From assembly GCF_024679095.1 (NCBI RefSeq), contig NC_066534.1:18274663-18338662 (forward strand): a stretch of DNA of 64,000 nucleotides, in the 5' to 3' direction. Numbering within the stretch: the stretch's first letter is position 1; each line of letters opens with the position of its first letter. Source of the stretch: Eriocheir sinensis (taxonomy: Eukaryota; Arthropoda; Malacostraca; Decapoda; Varunidae). This document shows positions 18,126 through 31,024 of this stretch, piece after piece. The notes beneath the pieces are model-generated. The model did no database searches. It saw only the letters and a program-made list of their open reading frames with translations, and had not been told where the DNA came from. Both the position numbers and the translations under genes were made by a program.

Positions 18126-18880
18126 CAACAATAATACATGAGTTTATATAGCAAATACACAAACATAAACCAAGCAATCACTTCCTTAGCATATGGAGCC
18201 AATAAATCACATAGTCACCCCCCCTACAACAGTGTCTCCGCCACCCCAGATATCGGCACAGCACGTATTATGAACCAGCTCCTGTTACTGCGGCCCACGT
18301 GATCCATTAAGATTACTGATAACGATTACACCCCCGCCGCAGGTCTGGCCCAGCGAGAGATTAAGAACAGGATTAGTCAGCGTGATGGATACAACCCGTC
18401 AACTCCATCCCTGTCAACTCCACCACCACCCGTCACAACCACCCCCTCACCTCCAATCCACCACCACTACACCATCCATCCCTAACCTCCACCCCTCACT
18501 CCAACCCGTCACCACCATCCCCGTCACCTCCACCCCTCACTCCACCCCCGTCAGCTCTACCCTTCGTCACCTCCACCCCCTCGTTACCTACCCCCCCCCC
18601 ACCCCCGGTTACACAACAGGTAATTACTCCTGCTTCTTCACTTCAATATGCTGTAAAAAGGCAATAAATAGACATCGATAGATAAATACAGACATACAAA
18701 TACATAATGACAACTGATATAAAGTGTTAAAATGGATAATTGGAGAGAGAGAGAGAGAGCGCAAATCAACAGCATAACACTCACCAATGACGACCAAGCG
18801 GGCCCCAGCAGAGTTAGGAGTCGCCGGGTGTAAGCGAGTAAGGGAGGGAGTGGTCGTTGGCTTCTAAGAGTTATTTCACT
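18126..18880. other. Unique patch with a CCCGTCACCTCCAC-type degenerate repeat
   Basis: Positions 18130-18390 have normal complexity and include a CACGTG E-box near 18297 and several TAAT words. Positions 18395-18605 are a loose repeat of CACCCGTCA/CCTCCACC words. The 99-residue open frame there is compositional. Positions 18610-18880 show nothing recognisable. Confidence 0.5.
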
Positions 18881-19640
18881 GAGAATCGAGTCGGTTTTCT
18901 AATATCACTTCACTAGAGGTTCAAATTATCCCTCTAAGAGTTATCTCACTACGCATCAAATCAGTTTTTTTAATCTCACTTCACTGGTGTTTTCAATATC
19001 TTTCACTAGGTACTTCACTACGCATCAAATCACTGTTTCTTGATATCACTTCACTGGCGGTTCAAATTATCCTTCTAAGAGATTTTCCATTGAGCATCAT
19101 GTCACTGGTTCTTGATATCACTTCACTGACTGTTCAAATTATCCTTCCACGAGATATTTCACTGGTCATCATGTCACTGGTTCCTATTATCACTTCACTG
19201 GTAGTTCAAATTATCCTTCCACTAGATATTCCACTGAGCATCATGTCACTGTTTCTTGATATCACTTCACTGGCTGTTCAAATTATCCTTCCAAGAGATT
19301 TTCCATTGAGCATCATGTCACTGGTTCTTGATATCACTTTACTGTCTGTTCAAATTATCCTTCCAAGAGGTTTACCACTGTGTATCATGTCACTGGTTCT
19401 TGATATCACTTCACTGTCTGTTCAAATTATCCTTCCAAGAGGTTTACCACTGTGCATCATGTCACTGGTTCTTGATATCACTTCACTGGTAGTTCAAATT
19501 ATCCTTTCACGAGATATTTCACTGATAATCACATCACTGGTTCCTATTATCACTTCACTGGTGCCAAACGATCCTTCTACGAGATATTTCACTGGGCATA
19601 GTCACTGGTTCTTTACATAACTTCACTTACGGTTCAAATA
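18881..19640. repeat. 72-bp minisatellite, about 10 copies, open in one frame
   Basis: CATCATGTCACT and its variants occur at 19095, 19167, 19239, 19311, 19383, 19455 and 19527, a strict 72-bp period. More diverged units extend to about 18885. Because 72 is a multiple of three and one frame lacks stops, the array yields a 176-residue frame (19090-19620) of 24-residue repeats with a VQIILPRD core. There is no promoter, splice or homology support for a protein, so I call it a satellite. Confidence 0.92.
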
Positions 19641-21076
19641 ATCCTTCCAAGAGATACTTTACACGGCAGCAGAGTCAGCATGGCAATGGAGGCTATGCAT
19701 GCTGAGGTTCGCCCATGCCTCGTGTACCCAGCAAGAAGCATCACAACACACTCCCATGATGAGAAGGACACCAACATGCAAATGGCCAAGACTTGAGAGG
19801 AGGAGTGTGTGAGGGAGACTTGGGAAACCCTCCGAATCATCGTCAGCAGCAGCAGCTAGGTAAAGAGGGAAAAAAAGACGTGTCGTTATGTCAGGTAGTT
19901 TTGAGTCGTTCGAAAATGCCTTAAATATATAGAAAGAAGATTGAAGTATTATTGTGAGGCTCAGTTAGACCACATCGTGAGCCTTCAGTCGGTCTCCGGA
20001 AGTCTGGAGAAGGAGGAAAAGTACATAGAAGGCTAAACAAGGATATAAGGAACTGTCAAACGCCTGACGACCTACTTGTAGCAGCTCCTGAGAACGAGTC
20101 ATCCCCAGCTTCCATCCCCACCATTTCAAACTTTCCATCGTATTTCCATCAACTATACATCTCTACTTCATGTATTTCACTCATCCACTACCCAGTTCGT
20201 GTACCAGTTTTGATCTACCTCCTTCCTGAGCCTGAATTGTGTGAGTCCCCCAACATTTGTTTCCTGGACAGTGGAGAGAAAACGAGTATTACATCTGGTT
20301 ACGATTGTTAGTCACCAACAAGTATTATCCTGAAAATGGAGAACGTGTTATCATCTCGTGTTTCTTTAATTTGTTGAGTCCTCGACAAAATTATTACCGG
20401 TACACTAACAGTGAAGAACACTAATGTTATAATATTAATAATCTGGTTGGTGGATATACAGAATTCCTCAACAATTTTTACCCTTGAAAAATGTGATTAT
20501 GTCATTGCCAAATATTAGTAATAATTGCTATTAATAATAATTTTAATGACTAAAGCTACTAAAACTACTACCACTATTACTACTACTACTACTACTTCTA
20601 CTACTATTACTACTACTATTACTAATCCTCCTCCTCCTACTAATACTAATACTAATACTACTAATACTACTACAAAAGCAATTCCACTTCTTCAAACACT
20701 CCCAGAAACATAACACCCAGTAAAAAGAAAAACAATAAAATGAAGCAAAACACAACTAACGTGACAGCACTGAGACGCGAAGGGCGATCACCTGTCTAGA
20801 CAAACATAATGACCCTCGCAAGACACGCACGCACAGGTAAGATGCCCACCTCACTGACACACACACAACCTTACCTGCCTACCTACCTAACCACCTGCCT
20901 ACCTTACCTACCTTACCTATCCACCTACTTCCTACCTATCTACCAATCTACTTACCCATTTCCCTGCCTACCTAACCACCTACCTATCAACTTTACATAA
21001 CTTGATATAACAAGAAAATAATGAAAAGAAAGAAGGGGAAAGTAACAACAGGAGGAGAAAAAAAAAAGAAAGAGGA
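19641..21076. other. Mostly unique intergenic DNA
   Basis: No gene is recognisable. A trinucleotide run (ACT/CTA) lies at 20560-20680 and CCTACCT tetranucleotides at 20865-20985. A TACATAACTTGATATAACAAG-like word near 20993 returns near 21245 and, more diverged, near 21389, so part of this stretch is an old tandem repeat. Confidence 0.5.
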
Positions 21077-21207
21077 TTTTTTTTTTTTACAGCTAAAGAA
21101 ACAGCTCAAGGGCAACAAAAAAAAGATGTAAAAAAAAAAAGCCCGCTAATCGCTGTTCCCACAAAGACAAAAGTAATGAGCGGCCAAAAGAGAGGTCAAT
21201 TTCGGGA
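21077..21207 (+). repeat. Dispersed short repeat, family A, copy 1
   Basis: The copy starts with a T run and ACAGCTAAAGAAACAGCTCA. It continues through two A-rich stretches and GCTAATCGCTGTTCC, and ends GGCCAAAAGAGAGGTCAATT and TTCGGG. The same order of blocks is found at 46003-46142. Partial copies occur at 41886-42000, 44741-44815 and 46351-46400, all in this orientation. I could not identify a tRNA-like head, so the class (SINE or other) is undecided. Confidence 0.75.
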
Positions 21208-21542
21208 AGAGTAGGAGGAAAAGGACTGCATAATCTACTATACCTTACATAGATTGATATAACAAGAAAAAAATCATAAGAAAGAGGAGGTAACAAAATG
21301 AGAAAAAAAAAGAGGGAAGGAGAGGAAAAGAAGGTAAAGAAGGGAGACAGAAGGGGAGGAAAAGGAGTGCACAGGCTTACCAACCTTACCTACATGATTT
21401 GACATTACAGAAATATAACCAAAATAAGAAGGAGGAAACAACAGAAGGAAAAGAGGAAAAGGAAAGCAAGGAAGAAAAGGAAAAAAAAGTGCATATGCCT
21501 ACCACAGTTTACCTACCCAGAACGCCTATACAGCCACGTACT

Positions 21543-21597
<55 letters not shown>

Positions 21598-21758
21598 CAC
21601 AGAAAAAAAACAGGAGCGTACTATTACATTCGTTTATTCATTTTTTACTTTTATTTTTAACTTCGAAGGAGAAGGAATTTTTAGATGGCTGTGATTGGTT
21701 GGTTGGTTGAGGTCGCTTGAAGTTCTGGTGTATACAGTACCAAGCCAAGTCTATCGAT

Positions 21759-21854
<96 letters not shown>

Positions 21855-21965
21855 AGCCTCCAGCCACGCCTCGCCTCAAGTATCAGTTCCTAAGAAAAAT
21901 AAGTCTCAAACTTTTCTGTTTTCTATTGATGCCAGACACTCAAGTTGGGACGGAAATGTGACGCC

Positions 21966-22027
<62 letters not shown>

Positions 22028-22029
22028 CC
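21208..22029. repeat. Microsatellites with short unique spacers
   Basis: The region contains A/G-rich DNA to 21490, (CA)n at 21544-21594, (CT)n at 21761-21853 and (TG)n at 21969-22026. No gene is seen. Confidence 0.85.
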
Positions 22030-22220
22030 CCTTGGCTACTGTCACCGGCCAGCAATGTTCAGGGGTCAGCACCGCGGGCCAGCAGGGTGGCACAGCCGCG
22101 TCAGCACGTCGCGGTGCCTGAGGTTCAGCAATAATGCAGCCAGACAGACGGATGGTGTGTGTCTGTGGCGGGGCGCGCCGGGCCCTGGACCACACGCCGC
22201 CTCCATCAGGAGAATGTAGG

Positions 22221-22264
<44 letters not shown>

Positions 22265-23036
22265 TGATAAATAGATGGGACATATAAAAGATAGAAAGGT
22301 GAGGTATAAATAAAACCCGGAGCCTTGGCGGTGAGCGAGCCCCACACCGTGCAGGCTGCACACCGTGTCCAGTCAGTGTCCACGGCGTTCACCCGAGGCG
22401 CCAGGGCCGAGCAATAACACGCCACGCCTGACAGCCGCCGCCCAGACGTGCATACCTGAGCGGGGCGGCATGCACGGCGGCAGAGGCGGCGAGTCACCGC
22501 CAGTTAAGTTGTTGGCTGAAGGTTTATATTTGGGGCCGAGATGCACACGCCGGAGGATAGATGTATGCAGCTTCACGCCTGCACCGCCATTATGATTATT
22601 TTTATTCTGGCGGGTGCCTTGCCTTGGAGGGCGGCCCTGTCAGCGGCAGTGCCCTGTGGCCGGCGAGGCGCGGGCCCAGCCTCCGGCGGCCGCGGCCCCG
22701 ACCATCACGCAGGAGGCTCCGCGGCGGAGCAGGGACGACGCCGCCGCCTCGCCTCAGGGACAGATGGCAGCACCGCGCCGTGCAAGCAGAAATATTTAAT
22801 TCCTTGGGACCGGCGCCGCAACACAGTACCCACACGCCGGCCACGCCGTCCCCGAACACGGTGGCGAGCACAAGCAAGAGCACGATCACGCCTCGGAGCA
22901 CGAGCACGAACACGAGCACACCTCAGAGCACGGGAAGCGATCAGGAAAAATCGCAGTTCGGATGAAACTCGTAGCATCCATTTTTTACCCTGTGGCGCGG
23001 CCGTGGATGCTGGCCATTACGCTTACTTATCTGTAG

Positions 23037-23070
<34 letters not shown>

Positions 23071-23255
23071 TCATCTCCTCGACTCACTCTCCTATCAGTT
23101 CAGCATTTAGTGACCCAAATTGACGACACTGTGAACAATCGTTTCGACAGTTTATTTTTCATGATCTATTATTTACCTCATCGATATAACGACAACTTTT
23201 AGAAGATTAATATGCTTGTATAAACGACACGCAGGTACTAATAGCAATAAAACTA

Positions 23256-23311
<56 letters not shown>

Positions 23312-24650
23312 TAATAATAATGGTAGTAGTGGTTGTTTTATTCGTAGTAGTAGTTGTTGTAATAGGTGCAGTGGTGATAGTGGTGGTAGTGGGTATAATC
23401 ATCGGCCCCATCTCCCGCCCCATCACCATCACCATCATCATCATCATCAGCAGCAGCAGCAGCAGCAGGGGCGGCGGTGCGGTAACAGATGTAATATGGG
23501 CTGAGGGGGAGGCAGATCGTGCAAGGAAATGTTGGCAGGTAGTGAAGGTAATGCTGAGAGGTGGTGGCGGCGAGGCGGCGTCTGGCGGTGGTGGCGGTGG
23601 AGGCGGGGAGGCTGGCGGGCAGTGTAGGGAACGTGCGTGCAGGCGTGGAAGGGAGTAGCAGGGTGTAGCGGGAGCAGGAACGCCGTGAGGGAGGGGTGAG
23701 GGCGGGGGTACAGGAGAGGAGGGTGGGGAGTGCCGGGCCAGACCAGACAGGAAATATCTGTTAGCCAAGCTCGCCCTCTGAAGCCCGTGAAACACCCGGG
23801 TTGGCCCCGCCGCCCCTCGCTAGGACTGCGCCGAACAGCCCCGCCGCCCGCCCAGGGGCCACCCCGTGCCCTCCCCGCCCCGCCACTCACCCGCTAACTT
23901 GCTAAAAAAATGTCCAAGTTAGGCACATTTGGGGAAGCGGCAACACAGTACGTCTGGCCACATTCGCCATGCACAGTGTTGCCGCCGCCAAGCACTCATT
24001 GCTCGCTGCTGCCCCCGCCTCCTGCTGCTTGTCGAGCCCTCCCACGCCCGCCCCTCCCGGGCCAGACTCCCCCACCCACACAACTCCTTCCCCCCGTCAG
24101 AGGTGCCCCTGTCCCGTGCCAGAGCCTCACCGCCGGCGCTGGCCAGGTGACCTTGCCCGGCCAGGAGGCCTTGGCGCGGCGGCGTGTCAGGCGGGGCGGC
24201 GGGTGGCGGAGTGGCGGAAGGGGTGTTTTCCCACGTATGTTTTGTGCAGCGGCGGGAGCGTGGCGGCCCTCGCCCGCCGCCGGTGACGGGGGCAGCGGGC
24301 TGCATGACACGCGATTTTCTTAATATTACTCTCGGTGAAGGTGGGGCGGTCAGGGCAGGGGACGGCCGCTGCCGGCGTGAACGGCAACACAGTGTGGCGG
24401 AGGGACCGTCGCTATCCTTGCTGCAAAGGTTCACTCTGCACATACATTGTATGGACCAGACTATTTTTTACTTCTCCCTCGTGCAGACATGACCAAGAGG
24501 ACCTGACGCACGGGGGGAGCAAGGATGCACGGCAGGCTGCTCCACGGCCGGCAGCGCCGGCCATTACGGGCGTGACGGCACACCAGCGGCTTTAACTCCT
24601 GCCAAATGCTGCCGCTGCTGCTGCTCTTTACCCAGACACGCCGCGGCGCA
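22030..24650. other. GC- and CpG-rich block, possible CpG-island promoter region
   Basis: Segments 22030-22220, 22300-23000 and 23410-24630 are markedly GC-rich with many CGCC/GGCG words, unlike the DNA around them. They are interrupted by (TG)n at 22222-22261, (CA)n at 23039-23068, (AAT)n at about 23258-23310 and GTA/GGT repeats at 23320-23460. Long overlapping open frames on both strands reflect high GC content. None shows a domain, and I see no convincing chain of splice sites. It may be the promoter or first exon of a gene lying outside the window, but this is inference. Confidence 0.4.
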
Positions 24651-25172
24651 CACGCCCAATAATGAAATAACTATGGAGGCTAAATGAATAAATAAATAGC
24701 TATGTGAATATTTTTTTCATTTCAATAAAGAAATTAAAAATACGTAAACATTTTTTCCTCGTATACATGATCATCATTGTTATCGGAATACTAGTACAGG
24801 CGGCAAGCACAACGCGTACTACGAGAGCTCCGTCCCTCCACCCCCTGAATGAATGGCTCCTTCCTTCCGTCGCCGCCGCCCCTCGCAGCGCCGCGGCCGC
24901 CAGTAATGCCACGTTGCTTCCCGCCGGAGAACACGTCAGCAAGGAGGAAGAGACGGGCTGGAGCTAATCCTTAAAGGTTCCTCCACTACGCCACGCATGT
25001 ATATACCGCCCCGTCCTCTGTGCCGGCCGGCGAGGCTTCACCTTTAAAATACTACATACTCTCCCTCACTCACTAACGCACGCACGCACGCATTCACTCC
25101 ACAACTCATACATGTTCGCTGCACTCTCATAAATCAATCTTGAATTATATTACGTACATTCTCGATAGGAAT

Positions 25173-25236
<64 letters not shown>

Positions 25237-25468
25237 ACACACACACACACACAACAGCATTAACTCTATGTAAATTACTCTCAAGAGCAGCATTTGTAAA
25301 TATTTCCATTATTATTACTATTACTTATTCCATTATTATTATTCTTACTATTATTATTATCATCATCATTATTCGTATTGTCTACATGTATTTCATCCAA
25401 ATAACTTAAGTATATTTTCAGCTCTAGGGCTGCCATTTTTCCCCTAATAAACCGTTTTATTATTATTA

Positions 25469-25523
<55 letters not shown>

Positions 25524-26100
25524 GGTATTATTAGTGTTATTATTACTATTATTAGTATTAGTATTACACACACACACATTATAGGTTCTGCTCTCCCGCT
25601 TTTCACTACAGTATCAATTTCCTTTTCCTTTCTAAACATCACAATTTTTTTCTTCTACATTTTAACCTTATTTCCATATTCTCCTAAATAAGTCTCGAGT
25701 ATTTTATGTTCTCGGTAGGAATACTCTCTAACTCTAATATCGGTTGTTTTTTTCCAGTTCTTCATAATCTCGACTCAGTTATTTGCTTTAAAACTTTCCC
25801 TATATAACACAACCAAGGCCCTCAAACACAAGCTAAGGGCCTTTTCCTCCCTTTCTCCCACACATGCACGAGCCTTACTTTCTTTTCCTCTCCCTTCCAC
25901 CAACACTCTACTCCCACCCCAATAATTTTGCCGTCATAGTAATCTTAGGCCCTCCCACACCGTCAAGTTTACCCTACCACGCGTTCTATTTCTCCCATAA
26001 AGGTAAGTCTTGCTCCCACACCTTCTCCCTTACGATAATCAAGCTCTCTCCCACACGTTAATTTTACTTCCCACACAATAATCATTCCCTCTTTCATGTC
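24651..26100. other. AT-rich intergenic DNA with (CA)n and (ATT)n
   Basis: (CA)n lies at 25174-25232 with a second short run to 25252. ATT/TTA repeats occupy 25300-25380 and 25463-25520. The rest is unique. An 87-residue frame at 24704-24967 begins with a hydrophobic segment but has no other support. Confidence 0.6.
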
Positions 26101-27220
<1,120 letters not shown>

Positions 27221-27690
27221 AACAACACACACACACTCAGAAGTATATACACATGCGTTACAAAATCCTGCCTGCCTGCCTGTGACCAAACACTAGAAAG
27301 CAAACAGCAAAATATAAACACGGGGATCTTTTTTTTCTTTTGCCGACTCGCTACATGTTTACTCAAATGCAGGCGGACCAGCAGCAGGTGGTTAAAAATA
27401 AACAGGGGGGGGCGACGGGGGGTAGGGGGATTAATACTCGCTTGTTGCTGCTCTCTGGCGTTAAAACTAAAGAGATGCTCTCTTACGTAAAATTAATTGC
27501 AGAATAAAAGATAAATAAGTATAAGTAAATGAAATAAAAATGTGAATTAACCTAGACTTTTTTTTTTTTTTTTGTCCACGTGTTTCCTCTATTGAAAAGT
27601 CTAGGGAGAATAGGGAAAAATATTGTAGGAGAGAAAAGAAAAAGTGAATAATATTGACGGCAAACATCTAAGTCAAGTTAAAGTCGATGG
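27221..27690. other. Unique intergenic DNA
   Basis: No gene or repeat is recognised apart from short homopolymer runs of G (27400-27430) and T (27555-27575). Confidence 0.5.
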
Positions 27691-27930
27691 CGTTAAGACC
27701 AACTTATATGGAACGGTTAAGACCAACTTATATGGAATGGGATGTAAGTTGAGGTGACCTGGAATGAATGGATGTAAGCTGAGGTGAACTGGAATGGTAA
27801 TGGATGCAAGCTGAGGTGACCTGGAATAGATGGATGCAAACTTGAGCTGGAATGAAATGGGTGCAAGCTGAGATGAACTGGAGTGGAATGGATGCATACT
27901 GAGACGAACTGTAATGGGTGAATACAAGCA
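27691..27930. repeat. Short minisatellite, unit about 36-38 bp
   Basis: The unit core GATGCAAGCTGAGGTGA followed by CTGGAATG recurs about six times with base changes. It is preceded by a direct repeat of AAGACCAACTTATATGGAA at about 27694 and 27720. Confidence 0.85.
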
Positions 27931-27966
27931 GATCGACTCATCTCAAAACTCTCACCGTCATTCACC

Positions 27967-28176
27967 AGTCAGCCTTTGAAGTCACGATATACCTAATGCC
28001 TATTCGAGCCTTATTAAACGATCACCAACATCGAAGAACAGCAAATACACAAAGGTCACTTGGGAGGGGTCAGGCTGCTAGAGAGAGAGGTACAGTACTA
28101 GAGTGGATATTAACACATAAGTCAGTAGAGGAAAAAATAACAGGAAAAAAAGGAGTCGAGATAACGTTTAGAGATT

Positions 28177-28217
<41 letters not shown>

Positions 28218-28393
28218 ATATGCCTTTGAAGTCACATTACTTGATGGCTTAATGCTCATTCTAGTCTTATTATTGCATATATCCACACCGAAAAATAGCA
28301 AATAACCAAAAGGTCTCTACGGAAATAATGTCAGGCTGCAAGAGTGGGAGAGTGAATTACTAACACATAAATTATTAAAGGAAAAAACAACAG

Positions 28394-28458
<65 letters not shown>
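27967..28458. repeat. Tandem duplication of about 250 bp, each copy ending in (GA)n
   Basis: GCCTTTGAAGTCAC starts both copies (about 27971 and 28222). They share GTCAGGCTGC, TTAACACATAA-like and GGAAAAAACAACAGG-like blocks. They end in (GA)n at 28181-28215 and 28398-28458. Divergence is substantial, so the duplication is old. Confidence 0.82.
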
Positions 28459-28460
<2 letters not shown>

Positions 28461-28855
28461 ATAGATGGGTTTCAAGGGGCTAAGTGCCTTCATTCATTAA
28501 TCACAATCGCCTTTCTTAATAATGATGTTTCTTTTTTTAATAACAAAATAAAAAAACACAAGGAACATTACAGTAAATAAGACCAAGCTACTACTAGTAC
28601 TACTACTACTACTACTTCTACTACTACAATAATATAAATGAAAATAATGACAATAATAATATGAACATGAATATTAATACGAATAATAACATCCCTAGTT
28701 ACATAACCACCATCTACAACTTCCACACACTAATTAGAGAGTTCTAACAACGACTATATTATATCATGACACAAACGGTCTCGCGCGGTAGAACCCGGAA
28801 AGATAAATATGTTAGGAACATATGCTACAGTTCCCCCTACCCATACCGCTTCCTA
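28459..28855. other. AT-rich unique DNA
   Basis: Nothing is recognisable beyond a short (ACT)n run near 28590-28625. Confidence 0.5.
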
Positions 28856-29325
28856 CCTCTCCCAACTGTAACCCCCTTTTACCTTTCTACCTATCACAGT
28901 ATCCGTTAAAACCCATTCCCTATCCATCTCTCCCACCCATAACCCTTCCTATTACACTATATACGTTAACTTCACCTCTTCCTACCTATCCCAACTTGTA
29001 ACTCTTCCTACCTATCACAGTATACGTTAATCCATCATATCTTCCTATCCCTCCCAGCCATAATTCTTCATACTTATCACAGTATGCTACACGTTAACCA
29101 CACTTCTTCTTACCTATTTTACCCATATCCCTTCAAACCAGTCACGGTAGGCTACACGTTAACCTCACCTTTTCCTATCTATCGCAATCTATAATCCTTT
29201 CTTTCTACCTGACACAATATAAGTTAAACCCTTACCTCTTTCTGTCTCTCAGCCACACCCCTTCCTATCAAACCTATCTCCCTATACGTCAGCTCCACCC
29301 CTTTATCTTTTTTACCATCATTTCC
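28856..29325. repeat. Degenerate tandem repeat, unit about 61-69 bp
   Basis: The words TATCACAGTATACGTTAA and its variants recur near 28900, 28961, 29022, 29087, 29150, 29219 and 29283. Each is followed by an ACCTCTTCCTACCTATC-type block. Sequence identity is low but order and spacing are consistent. Confidence 0.75.
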
Positions 29326-29690
29326 CTTCCTCCCCATACATCAAACTCATTCCTTAACCACCATCCTCCTGCACACTCATACAATCACACACACAGTCAG
29401 TCAGTCAGTCAGTCTATCTCCATGTCTATCTAAAATTCAATCGTCCTCGTAAAATACTAAGCAGGCATAATTTGAGAGACGTGAATCAGGAGTTATTTTA
29501 TTTCCCCTTCTTTTCATGTGCACTGGTTAGTTGTATTTATAGCCAGGAGGTTTATGTCAAAGTATAATATATAATAATTAGATTTTGGTTTATGTGTTAC
29601 TGTCGATGTTATGTATTATCGTTGTCACTACTACTACTACTACTACTACTACTTTTGATCATTTTGGAACGTTGTATAAGAATAGTTTAA
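29326..29690. other. Intergenic DNA
   Basis: A short (CAGT)n run is at 29396-29414 and (CTA)n at 29628-29652. No gene is seen. Confidence 0.5.
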
Positions 29691-29860
29691 AGTAGGCTAT
29701 TATTTTAGACGTTCTGTATGAATAAAGTATTAAGTAGGCTATTATTTTGGGACGTGTATAATATAGCGTCAAGTAGGCTATTATTTTGGTTCGTTGTGTT
29801 ATATTAAGGCAAAAGTATTAAGGCATATAAGGGCAAAAGCATCAAGGTATAAAGGGCATT
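29691..29860. repeat. Short tandem repeat, AGTAGGCTATTATTTTGG core
   Basis: The core occurs three times at about 50-bp spacing. It is followed by about 26-bp repeats of AAAAGTATTAAGGCATATAA type. Confidence 0.75.
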
Positions 29861-30424
29861 CATACATAATAGTTACGTGTCTAGTTTATCCAAAAAATAC
29901 AAAAAAAAACCGACAAAATCCTTACCTAATGGCCTCACCGCCTTCCTCCAAACCCCAAACATGCAGAAAAGACAGTGCCGGGGTCAGGTCAGTGAGTGGT
30001 CATCGTGCAGGGAGGACAGTGGGTGCATGTCAGGGTGATGCACTCGTTAATAAGTAAAAGAAAAAATCCAAAAATTTAAATTCGCCGCCACCCCCGCGCG
30101 CTGCACCTCCCCACTCGACTTCGTAAGGGTGACTGAGGTGCCAGATGTAGCCAGTGGTGCCAACCCTGAAATTGGTTTTTGGTCAAATTTCGCTACACGT
30201 CACGAAAAAGTCCCTACGTGTCCCTACCAATGATTTATGATATATTAGAGATCAATGGTCCCTACATACAAAGGCAAAGTCCCTACACCTGTCCCCTTAA
30301 CAAGAAATACAGACTTTTCTTAAATGAAAGTTCCATGTACAAAGGATGACTAAATAATTAATGCAATGACAATTTCATGTTCATTAAAGAAAAGTACGTT
30401 GTTTGTATATTTTTTCTCATCTTA
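29861..30424. other. Intergenic DNA
   Basis: No gene is recognised. A segment at 30180-30300 repeats GTCCCTAC words (four occurrences), suggesting an old short repeat. Confidence 0.45.
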
Positions 30425-30900
30425 TCTGATTGATTGATTGATAGTTTTTTGTTGCAAGTAAACAACAAAGGAGAAGGGAGGAGCATGCCATCCCAACCCC
30501 CAGGCAGTACAGAGTGTGATTATGCAACTAAGGATACATGTGGAAGTAGCGCCAGGAAACTAAAAAAATACAATGGTAGGGGACAAGTGCTAAAAAATAT
30601 AAAGGCTTTGATTTAGGCAAGGGAGCTGACATAAGGGACTGAACATATGAAGTACAATCTGGGGGCAAATGCAGGATACTCACTGAGCACAGCTGAGAGA
30701 ACATTATTGTTAATGAACCAGCCCACCAGCACAGGCAGGTCCCAGTGGCCCTGTGGGCGGTGGGCACTAATAGCGGGACATTGCAGTTGTTTGAGCGTGT
30801 GACCCCCTGGCCTGGCACACAAGCGGCAAGGTACAGGGTCAGCCCCATTGACCTCCCAGTAATATCTGTAGCCCAGCCTCAGCCGCATCACCACCAGATC
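30425..30900 (-). mobile_element. 5'-truncated non-LTR retrotransposon 3' end
   Basis: On the minus strand the frame 30894-30613 reads LRLGYRYYWEV, then PCRLCARPGGHTL, then CPAISAHRPQGH and YPAFAPRL. This is the Cys/His-knuckle tail that closes the ORF of several arthropod non-LTR families. It is followed by an untranslated region that ends near 30440-30425 in repeated ATCA on the minus strand, as expected for a 3' terminal tetranucleotide tail. The element is truncated at its 5' side near 30900. The family name cannot be fixed from this fragment. Confidence 0.65.
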
Positions 30901-31024
30901 ATAGGATGCACTAAGCCTACCATAACTGTGGGTGCAGATACTTGATACCGACCACCAGGCCCCTGAAGAAAGCCTACCGGGTACCGGGGCTACAGGCGAA
31001 GCGTAAACAAAATAAAATAAATAA
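30901..31024 (+). mobile_element. SINE-like 3' end with (AAAT)n tail
   Basis: A GC-rich segment around GCCTACCGGGTACCGGGGCT runs into AAACAAAATAAAATAAATAAATAAAT at about 30998-31024. This layout is typical of a short retroposon 3' end. No A/B boxes were identified, so the class is uncertain. Confidence 0.4.

Noticed and set aside
22541..24443. Overlapping long frames on both strands in the GC-rich block
   Set aside because: High GC content removes stop codons; frames overlap on both strands and show no recognisable family.
24704..24967. 87-residue frame with a hydrophobic N-terminus like a signal peptide
   Set aside because: It starts in AT-rich and ends in GC-rich DNA, with no conserved domain, splice or promoter support; a chance frame is more likely.
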